The position numbers and the translations under genes are program-made. 64,000 nt of DNA from Frateuria_A sp051900425 (GTDB lineage: Bacteria > Pseudomonadota > Gammaproteobacteria > Xanthomonadales > Rhodanobacteraceae). Location of the stretch: contig NZ_JBHZGK010000001.1 in assembly GCF_051900425.1 (NCBI RefSeq), positions 124,001 to 188,000 on the forward strand. The letters run 5' to 3'. Below the pieces are notes generated by a model. It worked only from the letters and a program-made list of their open reading frames with translations, did no database searches and was not told the origin of the DNA. Positions 44,838 to 53,052 of this stretch are shown piece after piece (positions within the stretch are counted from its first letter, which is position 1; each line of letters opens with the position of its first letter).

Positions 44838-45578
44838 TCAGTGTCCTCGCCGCACGCGCGGGGGATGGTTCGCGTCCAGGTAGCCGGGGCCACCCAGGTG
44901 CTGCATCTGTCGAAGGATCCATTGCGTGCGGCGCTGGACGTAGGCGCTGGGGCGGTCGGCATGCAGGCGGCGCGGGCTGGGCAGCACCGCGGCCAGGCGC
45001 GCGGCCTGCGCCGGTCCAAGCCGCGCCGGCGGCACGTGGAAGTACGTCTCGCTCGCCGCGGCCACGCCATAGATGCCGTTACCCAGCTCGGCGATGTTCA
45101 TGTACACCTCGAGGATGCGCCGCTTGGGCCAGGTCAGCTCGATCAGCACGGTGTAGTAGGCCTCCAGCCCCTTGCGCACGAAGCTGTGGCCATTCCAGAG
45201 AAACAGGTTCTTGGCGACCTGCTGGCTGATCGTGCTGGCACCGCGCAGGCGCTTACCCTCGTCGGCATCGTCCAGCGCATCCTGGATCTGTTCGAGGTCG
45301 AAACCGTGATGGAACGGAAACTTCTGGTCCTCGCTGGCCACCATCGCCAGCGGCACGTACGGCGACACGCGCTCCCACGGCACCCAGTGCTGTTGCAGCC
45401 GGAAATCACGCTCGCCGTGCAGCCAGGCGCCCACGCGCCGCTCCATCATCATCGCCGAGGTCCACGGCGGCACGAAGCGCAGCACCAGCACCACCAGCCA
45501 GGACAGCGCGAGCCACGAGACCACCAGGATGGCGAGCGGGCGCAGCAGGCGGCGGAGGGCGGTGCGCAGCGGTGGCAT
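44838..45578 (-). CDS. mtgA: Monofunctional biosynthetic peptidoglycan transglycosylase
   Basis: This 246-residue GT51 enzyme has one N-terminal membrane anchor (about 12-35). It carries the conserved transglycosylase motifs SEDQKFPFHHGFD with the catalytic glutamate, RGASTISQQVAKNLFL, and KRRILEVYMNIAELG. It polymerises lipid II into glycan strands without a transpeptidase domain. ATG 45578 places the membrane segment at the expected distance. It is immediately upstream of the DPM-like gene, the two in one operon, and divergent from hslO. Confidence 0.96.
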   Translation of the reverse strand: MPPLRTALRRLLRPLAILVVSWLALSWLVVLVLRFVPPWTSAMMMERRVGAWLHGERDFRLQQHWVPWERVSPYVPLAMVASEDQKFPFHHGFDLEQIQDALDDADEGKRLRGASTISQQVAKNLFLWNGHSFVRKGLEAYYTVLIELTWPKRRILEVYMNIAELGNGIYGVAAASETYFHVPPARLGPAQAARLAAVLPSPRRLHADRPSAYVQRRTQWILRQMQHLGGPGYLDANHPPRVRRGH

Positions 45579-45686
45579 CGTCTTGGCGTCGACCTTGGGT
45601 AGCAAACCCGGGGAGTATAAGCGGCCTATTGTCCCCCGCCGCCGCTGCCCCCATCTCGACTGATTCCCCGTGACGAGGTCTTTTTT

Positions 45687-46586
45687 GTGGAAACCGTGCT
45701 TGTCGAAGACGTGCTGCATCGCTTCGTGCTCGAACGCGCCGGCGTGCGTGGCGTGCTGGTGCGGCTGGGCGCCGCCTGGCGCGAGGTCGCCGGGCGCTCC
45801 GACTACCCGGCACCGCTGCAGGAGCTGCTGGGCCAGAGCCTGGTCGCCAGCGCGTTGCTGACCGGCAACATCAAGCTGGAGGGCGCGCTGTCGATCGAGC
45901 TCAAGAGCAGCGGCGCGCTGCGCCTGCTGTTCACCGAGTGCAGCGACCAAGGGCGGCTGCGCGGCCTGGCGCGCTGGAACGATCCGCTGCCCGAGCCGCT
46001 GGACCTTTCCGCGCTGCCGGGCGCCGTCATGGCGATCACCATCGGCCACGCCGAGCGTGGCCAGCGCTACCAGGGCCTGGTCGAGCTCGGCCAGCCGGAG
46101 CTGGCCGGCGCGCTGGAAAACTACTTCCGCCTGTCCGAGCAGCTGCCGGCACGCCTGCTGCTGGCAGCCGACGGCGAGCACGCGGTCGGGCTGATGCTGC
46201 AGAAGCTTCCGGGCGAGGGTGGCCACGATGCGGTCGAGGACGAGGATGCCTGGAGCCGCGTGCTGCACCTGACCGGCACGCTGGGCCGCGAGGAAATGCT
46301 GGCGACCGCGCCGGAGCACTTGCTGTACCGGCTCTATCACGAGGAAACCGTGCGGCTGTTCGAACCGCGACCGCTGGCGTTCGGTTGCAGTTGCTCGCGC
46401 GAGCGGGTCGAATCGATGCTGCGTTCGCTCGGCAGGGACGAAGTCGAAGCTGCGCTGGCGGCGCGCGATGGCGAGGTCGAGGTGATCTGCGAGTTCTGCG
46501 CGCAGCGCTACACCTTCGATCGCATCGATGCCGAGCACGTGCTCAGTGGCGGGGTGAGCGCGGATACGTCGACGACGTCGCAGTGA
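45687..46586 (+). CDS. hslO: Redox-regulated chaperone Hsp33
   Basis: The 299-residue Hsp33 holdase prevents aggregation during oxidative stress. The zinc-binding cysteines C234-x-C236 and C268-x2-C271 are all present, so redox switching should work. The N-terminal domain has the expected TGNIKLEGALSIELKSSGALRLL-type beta sheet region. The start is GTG 45687 with GAGG upstream. The gene is alone, followed by a hairpin and the convergent GGDEF-EAL gene. Confidence 0.95.
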   Translation: METVLVEDVLHRFVLERAGVRGVLVRLGAAWREVAGRSDYPAPLQELLGQSLVASALLTGNIKLEGALSIELKSSGALRLLFTECSDQGRLRGLARWNDPLPEPLDLSALPGAVMAITIGHAERGQRYQGLVELGQPELAGALENYFRLSEQLPARLLLAADGEHAVGLMLQKLPGEGGHDAVEDEDAWSRVLHLTGTLGREEMLATAPEHLLYRLYHEETVRLFEPRPLAFGCSCSRERVESMLRSLGRDEVEAALAARDGEVEVICEFCAQRYTFDRIDAEHVLSGGVSADTSTTSQ

Positions 46587-46590
46587 GCTG

Positions 46591-46616
46591 GCAGGGCGGG
46601 CTGAAGCCCTCCCTGC
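46591..46616. terminator. Hairpin between convergent hslO and GGDEF-EAL genes
   Basis: GCAGGG-c-GGGCTGAAGCCC-t-CCCTGC forms an almost perfect stem. It shares its core with the REP-like pair at 43341. It may terminate both genes although no T-run follows. Confidence 0.55.
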
Positions 46617-46632
46617 GCCACCATCGTCTGCA

Positions 46633-49527
46633 TCACGCCACGGCCGGCGTCGGATCGGCCGGCAACCACACGCTGATCGGCTGCGGGCGTGCGAACAGGA
46701 AGCCCTGACCGTAACGGCAGCCGACGCGCATCAGCGCCTGGCGCTGGTGTTCTTCCTCGATGCCTTCGGCGATCACCAGCATGTTGAGCGAGTCGGCCAG
46801 TACCTGGATCGCGCGTACCACGGCCAGGCCCTGGCCGTCGCCCTCGCGCGGCAGCTCGGTAATGAAGGAGCGGTCGATCTTCAGTGTCTCGAACGGGTAC
46901 TGATGCAGGTAGCTCAGCGAGGAATAGCCGGTGCCGAAGTCGTCCAGCGCCACCCGCACGCCGCGGCTGCGCATGTTCTCCAGGATGCGCTTGACCTGCG
47001 CCGGGTTGTCCAGCAGCGCGCGCTCGGTCACCTCGATGCGCACCTGCCGCGGCGGCAGGCCGTGCTCGGCGAGCAGGGCGAGCAGGCGGGCATCCAGATC
47101 CGGAAGACGGAAATGGCGGCCAGACACGTTGATGCTGACGAACCCGTCCTTGCCCAGCAGCTGCGGCGCCTGCGCGCAAACCTGCTCGAAGATCTGCCAG
47201 TCGATGCTCTCGGCGCAGCCGGCTTCCTCGGCGATCACCAGGAATTCGCCCGGGGCGAGCAGGCCCCGGTCCGGGTGGTGCCAGCGCAGCAGCGCCTCGT
47301 AGCCGACCACGCGGCCGTCTTCCAGCGCCACGATGGGCTGATAGAACGGCACGAATTCGTTGCGCGCCAGGCCACGGCGCAGGTCGCTCTCCAGCTCCAG
47401 CAGCGACAGCGCCTCGCGGCGCAGGCGGTCGTCGAACACCGCCGCGCGGTGGCGGCCTTCGTCCTTGGCGCGATACATCGCCGCATCGGCGTCGCGCAGC
47501 AGCTCTTCCGGTTTCTGGTAGTGCGGGCCCGGCAGGGCCACGCCGATCGAGGCAGAGGTGAATATTTCCTTGGCGCCCAGGCGGAACGGTACCTGCAATT
47601 CAGCGATGACGCGCTCGGCGACCGCCACTGCGGTCGCCGGGTCGGCGATACCTTCCAGCAGCACGGCGAACTCGTCGCCGCCCAGGCGCGCGACCACGTC
47701 GCGGGTCTTCAGGCACGCGCGGATGCGCCCGCCGACCTGGAACAGCAGGTCGTCGCCCACCAGGTGCCCGACCGAATCGTTGATGACCTTGAAGCGGTCC
47801 AGATCGATGAACAGTACGGCGAAGCCGCCCTCATCCGGTTCCCCGCGATAGCGTTCCAGCGCCTGCTCCATCCGCTGCAGCAGCAGCGTGCGGTTGGGCA
47901 GGCCGGTAAGCGAGTCGTGCAGGGTTTCGTACTTGAGCCGGCGCTCGACCCGTTCGCGTTCGGCGATCTGCTCGCGCAGGTCGCGGTTGGCCAGTGCCAG
48001 CGCGCGGGTGCGCTCGGTGACGCGGCGCTCCAGCCCCGCGTAGGCCTGTTTCAGCGATTCGGCCGTGTGCTTGCGCTGCAGGGCGTTGGCAATGTGGTAG
48101 CTGACGAAGGTGAGCAGTTCCTGGTCACGCTCGTTGTAGGTGTGCTCGGGGGTGTAGCTCTGCACCGCCAGCACGCCCATCACCTTCTCGCCCCACACCA
48201 GCGGCACGCCGAGCCAGCACAGCGAATGGGTACCCTGGCGCTGGATCTCGCCCAGCGCGGTCAGCCGTTCCAGTTCGGCAGAGTCGGCCAGCAGTGGCTT
48301 GCCGTGGCGAAGCACGTATTCGGTGGCGCCGCGGCCGTGCAGTCGCGGCGCCGGCACGTTGTCCACCTCGTCGACCGAATAGGGGAAGGTCAGCTGCCCG
48401 TTGTCTTCGTCGACCAGTGCAATGTAGAAGTTCCGAGCGTAGAGGAGTCCGCCGATCACCCGGTGTACGGCCGAGTAGAAGGTATCGAGGCCCTCGGAGG
48501 TGCTGGCCAGTTCGGCGATGCGGAACAGTGCCGCCTGCAGCCGCTCGCCGCGCTGGCGCTGTAGCACTTGCTGGCGCAGCACGCGATTGGCCTCGCGCAG
48601 GGCGGCCGTGCGGTCGGCCACGCGCCGCTCCAGTTCGGTCTGCGCCTGGCGCTTTTCCAGCGCGGCCTGCACGTGCTGGGCCACGTAGCAGAGCAGCTCG
48701 CGGTCCTGCGTGGTGTACTGGGTATCGGCGCGGTAGCTCTGGATCACGATACCGCCCACCACCTTGGCTTCGCGCAACAACGGCACGCCCAGCCAGTGTT
48801 CGCAGTCCGGCCCGATCAGTACCAGTCGGTCGGGCACCGTGCGGTTCAGCTCTTCGATCGAGCCCATCATGGCGCGCCCGCCCTTGAGCAGGTTCCAGGT
48901 CAGGCTGTGTTCCAGGTCGGCCAGCGGCACGCTGCGCTCGGGCGAGGGCGGGTCGCGGTCGGCCGCATCGGCGTAGTACGGGAAGCGCACGCTGTCGGTG
49001 GCTTCGTCGTAGAGCACGATGTAGAAGTTCTCCGCATACATCAGGCTGCCGACGATGGCGTGCAGCGAGCGCATCATCTCGGCCATGTTGCGTTCGGTGC
49101 CGGCCTGTTCGGCGATGGCGAAGAGCGCCCGCTGCAGCCGCTCGGCGAGCGCCAGGCGCGAAATCGCCTCATACAGTCGCGCGGTCTCGGCCTGCTGGCG
49201 CATCCGCGTACCGGCCAGGCGGCCGAACCAGGCCAGCCGTTCGCGCAGCGGCTCGGACAGCGGCGTCTCCGGTTCCAGCACCAGCACGCGCAGCCCTTGC
49301 GGGTCCTCGGCCAGTTCCATCCGGCCGGCGGCGGCCGGAACCTCTTCGCCGCCCAGCTGGCGCCAGCCCAGGCGGGCGCGCACGTGCCAGTCCGACAGCA
49401 GGGTTTCGCAGACCGCCGCCACGCTGCCCGCGTCCGCGGCTCCGAACAGCCGCTCGACCGCCCGGTGCAGCACTTCCCGGTCGGCGGGGAAGGTCGGGGG
49501 CTCGCGGGTGGGAGGAGCCGGGTTCAT
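46633..49527 (-). CDS. GAF-GAF-GGDEF-EAL cyclic-di-GMP signalling protein
   Basis: The 964-residue cytoplasmic protein has an N-terminal helical region, two GAF-like sensor domains (about 125-295 and 325-495), each followed by a predicted coiled coil (ERRVADRTAALREAN and ERRVTERTRALALAN), a GGDEF domain (about 535-700) and an EAL domain (710-955). The active-site motif GGDEF is intact near residue 615, and EAL residues are intact (YEALLRWHHP, DDFGTGYSS, IAEGIEEE). It could therefore both make and hydrolyse c-di-GMP, with the GAF domains gating the switch. No transmembrane segments are seen, and the ligand of the GAF domains is unknown. Confidence 0.95.
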   Translation of the reverse strand: MNPAPPTREPPTFPADREVLHRAVERLFGAADAGSVAAVCETLLSDWHVRARLGWRQLGGEEVPAAAGRMELAEDPQGLRVLVLEPETPLSEPLRERLAWFGRLAGTRMRQQAETARLYEAISRLALAERLQRALFAIAEQAGTERNMAEMMRSLHAIVGSLMYAENFYIVLYDEATDSVRFPYYADAADRDPPSPERSVPLADLEHSLTWNLLKGGRAMMGSIEELNRTVPDRLVLIGPDCEHWLGVPLLREAKVVGGIVIQSYRADTQYTTQDRELLCYVAQHVQAALEKRQAQTELERRVADRTAALREANRVLRQQVLQRQRGERLQAALFRIAELASTSEGLDTFYSAVHRVIGGLLYARNFYIALVDEDNGQLTFPYSVDEVDNVPAPRLHGRGATEYVLRHGKPLLADSAELERLTALGEIQRQGTHSLCWLGVPLVWGEKVMGVLAVQSYTPEHTYNERDQELLTFVSYHIANALQRKHTAESLKQAYAGLERRVTERTRALALANRDLREQIAERERVERRLKYETLHDSLTGLPNRTLLLQRMEQALERYRGEPDEGGFAVLFIDLDRFKVINDSVGHLVGDDLLFQVGGRIRACLKTRDVVARLGGDEFAVLLEGIADPATAVAVAERVIAELQVPFRLGAKEIFTSASIGVALPGPHYQKPEELLRDADAAMYRAKDEGRHRAAVFDDRLRREALSLLELESDLRRGLARNEFVPFYQPIVALEDGRVVGYEALLRWHHPDRGLLAPGEFLVIAEEAGCAESIDWQIFEQVCAQAPQLLGKDGFVSINVSGRHFRLPDLDARLLALLAEHGLPPRQVRIEVTERALLDNPAQVKRILENMRSRGVRVALDDFGTGYSSLSYLHQYPFETLKIDRSFITELPREGDGQGLAVVRAIQVLADSLNMLVIAEGIEEEHQRQALMRVGCRYGQGFLFARPQPISVWLPADPTPAVA

Positions 49528-49792
49528 GGCGCGTTTTCAGATTCCGTGGCGGGGCCGTGGCGTGACTATATCGTGCGCGGAGGGCTTTGTCGGAGTCTGT
49601 TTTGCCTGAATTTTCATCCCCGGGGAACCCTCTTTTCACGCCGGGGTCCACCGATGCGGGTTATGTGCCTGGGTTCACCGTTTAGGGGCCTGCCCGCTTC
49701 CGATGGGGTGTTAGGTAAAAGTAAAGGAGCTATACTCCCCCCAAACGAATGGCATACGCCTGCCTGTCACCTGCCGAACGCCCATACCGACC

Positions 49793-50683
49793 ATGCGCCG
49801 CCTGTTGCCCCTGCTGATCTTGCTGATGCCGCTCGCCGCGGCAGGGCAGTCGCTGGACGGAAACCGGCAGGCCGTGGCGCAGCAGCTGCTGCACCCGACC
49901 ACCGGCCAGGCGGCCGACCTGGGCTATGGGGTCGGGCTACGCGACCGCGACGGCCGCATGCTCATGCTCAAAGCGGGCGTGCAGCCGGCCGGTGCGAGCC
50001 AGCGTGCCGACGCCCTGCTGGCCTTTCCGGTGACCGACGCCGGCAGCGTCAGGTCGACCGACCTGCAGTACGGGCTCGACCCGCATCTGCAGATCCACGC
50101 CGGCGTCAGCGAACACAACGGGATGTCGCCCAGTCCACGGGTGGTCGGCAGCGAGATCGGCGCGACGTACAACCTCGGCCGCTACAGTGTCGGCGTGAGC
50201 GTAGGCGCCGACAGCACGCCCGACCAGCGCCTGCCGCGGGTCCTGCCGGGCGCCACGCCCGGCGTGAACGGCCTGCCCGATTTCGACAGCAGCGCCCAGC
50301 TCAATGCGCGCGGTCGCGTGGCGGTCGGCGGGCATAGCGGCATCGACCTGGGTGCCAGCGTGGGCCGTATCCGCCTGCTGCCGGGCAACGAGCTGGGTAT
50401 CAATTCGCTGGACCAGAAGGCATTGACCTTCGGCGTCGACCACGGACCGCTGAGCGGCACGCTGGTCGGCCGCACCATGCAGCCGACGCTGCCGGGCGGC
50501 TACTACGGCGACAAGCGCTGGAGCAGCATCGACCTGGGCGTCACCCTGCGGCTGCCGTGGCAGGGCGAACTGAGCATCGGTGCCCAGAACCTGTGGTCCT
50601 CGGGAACCTCGGTGCCCACGCCGGCAGGCCCTGAGCCCGATCAGTCGCGCACGCCGTACGTGCAGTACCACCAGGACCTGTAA
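49793..50683 (+). CDS. Predicted outer-membrane/periplasmic protein of unknown function
   Basis: This 296-residue protein has a clear signal peptide (MRRLLPLLILLMPLAAAGQ). The mature part has many short alternating beta strands (LGYGVGLRDRDGR, IGATYNLGRYSVGVSVGA, IDLGVTLRLPW), compatible with a small beta barrel, but it ends YHQDL and lacks the usual terminal aromatic. No family is recognised. A TATACT -10-like element lies at 49731-49736. It stands alone and ends before a strong terminator. Confidence 0.7.
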   Translation: MRRLLPLLILLMPLAAAGQSLDGNRQAVAQQLLHPTTGQAADLGYGVGLRDRDGRMLMLKAGVQPAGASQRADALLAFPVTDAGSVRSTDLQYGLDPHLQIHAGVSEHNGMSPSPRVVGSEIGATYNLGRYSVGVSVGADSTPDQRLPRVLPGATPGVNGLPDFDSSAQLNARGRVAVGGHSGIDLGASVGRIRLLPGNELGINSLDQKALTFGVDHGPLSGTLVGRTMQPTLPGGYYGDKRWSSIDLGVTLRLPWQGELSIGAQNLWSSGTSVPTPAGPEPDQSRTPYVQYHQDL

Positions 50684-50699
50684 AGCACATCGAACAAGC

Positions 50700-50731
50700 A
50701 AAAGGCCGTCGCATGCGACGGCCTTTTTGTT
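50700..50731 (+). terminator. Rho-independent terminator (perfect 26-bp palindrome)
   Basis: AAAGGCCGTCGCA/TGCGACGGCCTTT is a perfect palindrome at 50701-50726 followed by more T, 17 bases after the stop of the upstream gene. Confidence 0.92.
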
Positions 50732-50853
50732 TGACTGGCTGTTGCGTGGATCCGGCGCATCCGCTTGGCGCTGCAGCCATGGTCTTGCTCAACCAGACTG
50801 CAGCGTGCAGCGCCCAGCGGCAAGGGAAGTTCCTCGCCTTTCGGAGCGTGCCT

Positions 50854-51762
50854 TCAATCCTTCTTGCGGATGCGCAAGTCGCCGCTGAAGGTTTCCACGT
50901 GGATGCGGCCGTTGCCGCCACCGACGTCGGCGTTGAGTTCGCTGCCGGGGCCATGATCGTGCTCGATGGCCTCGCCGAAATCGCTGCGCAGGTCGCCGCT
51001 GAAGCTGCTCGCATGGATCGATGCGGAAAGGTTCGATGGCACCTGGATCTGCACGTCACCGCTCATGCTGTCGAGGTCGATGCTGCCGTGCTCGGCGAGG
51101 CCGCCGCTGAGCTGCACGTCGCCCGAGACCGTGCTCAGGTTGAATTTCTTCCACGGCCCGCCGCTGGCCTGGATGCGGCCGGAGACCGTCTGCAGGTCAG
51201 CCTGGGCGCCCAGCGCGGGCGCAAGGATGTCGCCACTGACCGTCTGCAGGTCGGCACGCTCGGCATGGCCGGATTGCTGCACGGTGCCGCTCACGCTTTC
51301 GACCGACAGGTCGGGGGTGCGGGCGTTGATCCGCACGCGGCCGCTGACCGAATTGACCGAGATCTCGCCGCCGTCCATGCCGTCGATGCCCAGCGGCGCG
51401 CTGACCACTTCCACGTCCAGCGTGGCACCCTTGGGCACGTGCAGGTCGAGCGTGGTATCGCCCATCGAGTTGTCGCCGTTCCAGTTGAACCAGCCCTTCG
51501 AGCCATCGCCCCTGGGCTTGACCTTGATTTCCAGGTCGCCGTTGTCGCCGTCGATGGCCAACGGCGCGGCACCTTCGCCGAGCGAACCGGTGACCTGCAC
51601 CTCGTTGCGGTCCCAGGCGGTGATGGTGACCTGGCCCTTGACGTTGCTCACGCTGATGCGTGCGTTGGCATTGGCCGGGTGGTGCAAGTTGATCGGGGTG
51701 TCGGCCAGCGCCTGGCCGATGCACAGGGCGAGCAGCAGGGGAAGATAGCGTACGTTTTTCAT
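50854..51762 (-). CDS. Exported DUF4097-like beta-helical protein
   Basis: The 302-residue protein has a signal peptide (MKNVRYLPLLLALCIGQALA). The mature part repeats a (S/T)VSG(D/R/T)-type turn about every 20 residues (SVSGRVRI, SVSGTVQQ, TVSGDILA, TVSGRIQA, TVSGDVQL, SMSGDVQI, SFSGDLRS, TFSGDLRI), the pattern of DUF4097 adhesin-like right-handed beta-helix proteins. It is the third gene of the operon led by an ECF sigma factor, and it probably acts in the periplasm or envelope. Function is unknown, and envelope-stress sensing is inferred from context. Confidence 0.8.
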   Translation of the reverse strand: MKNVRYLPLLLALCIGQALADTPINLHHPANANARISVSNVKGQVTITAWDRNEVQVTGSLGEGAAPLAIDGDNGDLEIKVKPRGDGSKGWFNWNGDNSMGDTTLDLHVPKGATLDVEVVSAPLGIDGMDGGEISVNSVSGRVRINARTPDLSVESVSGTVQQSGHAERADLQTVSGDILAPALGAQADLQTVSGRIQASGGPWKKFNLSTVSGDVQLSGGLAEHGSIDLDSMSGDVQIQVPSNLSASIHASSFSGDLRSDFGEAIEHDHGPGSELNADVGGGNGRIHVETFSGDLRIRKKD

Positions 51763-51784
51763 GCCTTGACTCCTCGAGGGGTTC

Positions 51785-52204
51785 TCAGCCTGCCTGCTGG
51801 TCGAGCTGGCGCAGCCGCGATTGCTGTTGGCGGGTGCGCGACAGAAGTCGCTGCAGTGCCGGTGAATGGGGGGCCTGTTCCAGTGCCTGCCTCAGTTCCA
51901 GGCGCGCGGCGTCCAGTTCGATCGCCGCACCGGCCAGGCGCGGATCGTCCGGCTTCCACGGCTGGGCCGACGCGGTGACGGTGGTCTGCGGGTGGTCGGG
52001 CAACTGGCCCTGGCGCAGGCTCAGGGACACCGCGAGCAGGCTCAGGCCCGCGAAGCTGGCGGCAAGAAGCCAGCCCGGGCGCGAGCTGGCGCGCACCGGT
52101 TCGGCCGGTTCCAGCGCGGCGTCGATTCGCGTCCACAGGTCGTGGCGCGGTGCGACCGGCGCGCGCAATTCGCGCAGCTGTCGACGCCATTCGAATTCGT
52201 TCAT
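51785..52204 (-). CDS. Putative anti-sigma factor-like membrane protein
   Basis: This 139-residue protein has one predicted membrane span at about 44-63 (WLLAASFAGLSLLAVSLSL), a short cytoplasmic N-terminus and a charged, helical periplasmic C-terminus. Its ATG overlaps the stop of the ECF sigma gene by four bases, and it has the size and topology of a cognate anti-sigma factor. The usual H-x3-C-x2-C zinc motif is missing, so the assignment rests on context and topology. Confidence 0.7.
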   Translation of the reverse strand: MNEFEWRRQLRELRAPVAPRHDLWTRIDAALEPAEPVRASSRPGWLLAASFAGLSLLAVSLSLRQGQLPDHPQTTVTASAQPWKPDDPRLAGAAIELDAARLELRQALEQAPHSPALQRLLSRTRQQQSRLRQLDQQAG

Positions 52205-52785
52205 GACGACTCTCCGGGTTCGAGCATCCGGCGCAGCAGCCCGCGTGCACGGTGCAATTGCGCCTTGGACGTACCGACGGCCATGTCCAGTTCGCTGGCG
52301 ATCTCCTCGTGGCGCCAGCCTTCCACGTCATGCAGTACCAGTACCGCGCGGGCACGTGGCGGCAATTTGGCGATGGCGCGCTCCAGTTCCTCGCGCTCGG
52401 CGGCGCAGAAGGGCACTTCGCCGGGATCGGGCAGGTCCTCTTCGCCGACGAAACCGACCGGCTGCGCCCCGCGCGAACGGATGTCCATCAGCGCCACGTT
52501 CACCGCCAGCCGGTACAGCCAGGTACCGAAAGCGCTCTCGTGGCGGAAGTCGCCAAGCTTCTGCCAGGCACGCACGAAGGCGTCCTGGGTCAGATCCTCG
52601 GCACGGGCGTGGTCGTAGCCGGCCAACCGGTAGACCGCACCGTAGATACGGTCGACATGCTGGCGGTACAGCCGCTGGAACGCATGGCGATCGCCCCGGG
52701 CCGCGGCGCGCGCGTCATCGGCGTCGGACCACGCGACAGGCGGTGGCGGCATCGGGCTTCCAGTGGCGAGGCAGGCGGCTTCCAT
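52201..52785 (-). CDS. ECF-type RNA polymerase sigma factor
   Basis: This 194-residue group IV sigma factor has region 2 (DAFVRAWQKLGDFRHESAFGTWLYRLAVN) and region 4 (LPPRARAVLVLHDVEGWRHEEIASELDM then the helix-turn-helix GTSKAQLHRAR). It directs RNA polymerase to stress- or envelope-related promoters and is likely held inactive by the product of the overlapping downstream gene. The start is uncertain between ATG 52785 and ATG 52752; the longer frame to 52932 is not domain-like. It leads a three-gene operon. Confidence 0.93.
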   Translation of the reverse strand: MEAACLATGSPMPPPPVAWSDADDARAAARGDRHAFQRLYRQHVDRIYGAVYRLAGYDHARAEDLTQDAFVRAWQKLGDFRHESAFGTWLYRLAVNVALMDIRSRGAQPVGFVGEEDLPDPGEVPFCAAEREELERAIAKLPPRARAVLVLHDVEGWRHEEIASELDMAVGTSKAQLHRARGLLRRMLEPGESS

Positions 52786-52949
52786 CTTGCCAGCTTGGAT
52801 GCACGGAAGTGGCGGAACGTTTAAGGCTCGCGCTCCCTCTGTACAAAGGGAACGGGCTGGGGTGAGGGGGCGATGGCCGCGAGTGGCGTGCGTCTGGCAG
52901 GCTGCGTTTGCCGCCCCAGCAAATCCCCGCACTCTTGCGAGGCTCGCCT

Positions 52950-53052
52950 TTCAGCCCGCCCCTCTCCGGAGGGAAAAGGGTGCTGGTCTGCGGCAGGCCC
53001 GGGAGGTGCCCGGATACCAGCCCCTCTCCCGGCGGGAGAGGGGCTTCGTCCA
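52950..53052. repeat. Inverted-repeat spacer of CCCTCTCC type
   Basis: Contains the stem AGCCCCTCTCCC/GGGAGAGGGGCT at about 53019-53045 plus a related CCCCTCTCCGGAGGG element upstream. It lies between the sigma gene promoter side and the 3' end of pckG and may act as a terminator. Confidence 0.5.

Noticed and set aside
46747..48564. 605-residue plus-strand open frame
   Set aside because: Antisense to the GGDEF-EAL gene, glutamine/alanine-rich, no motif.
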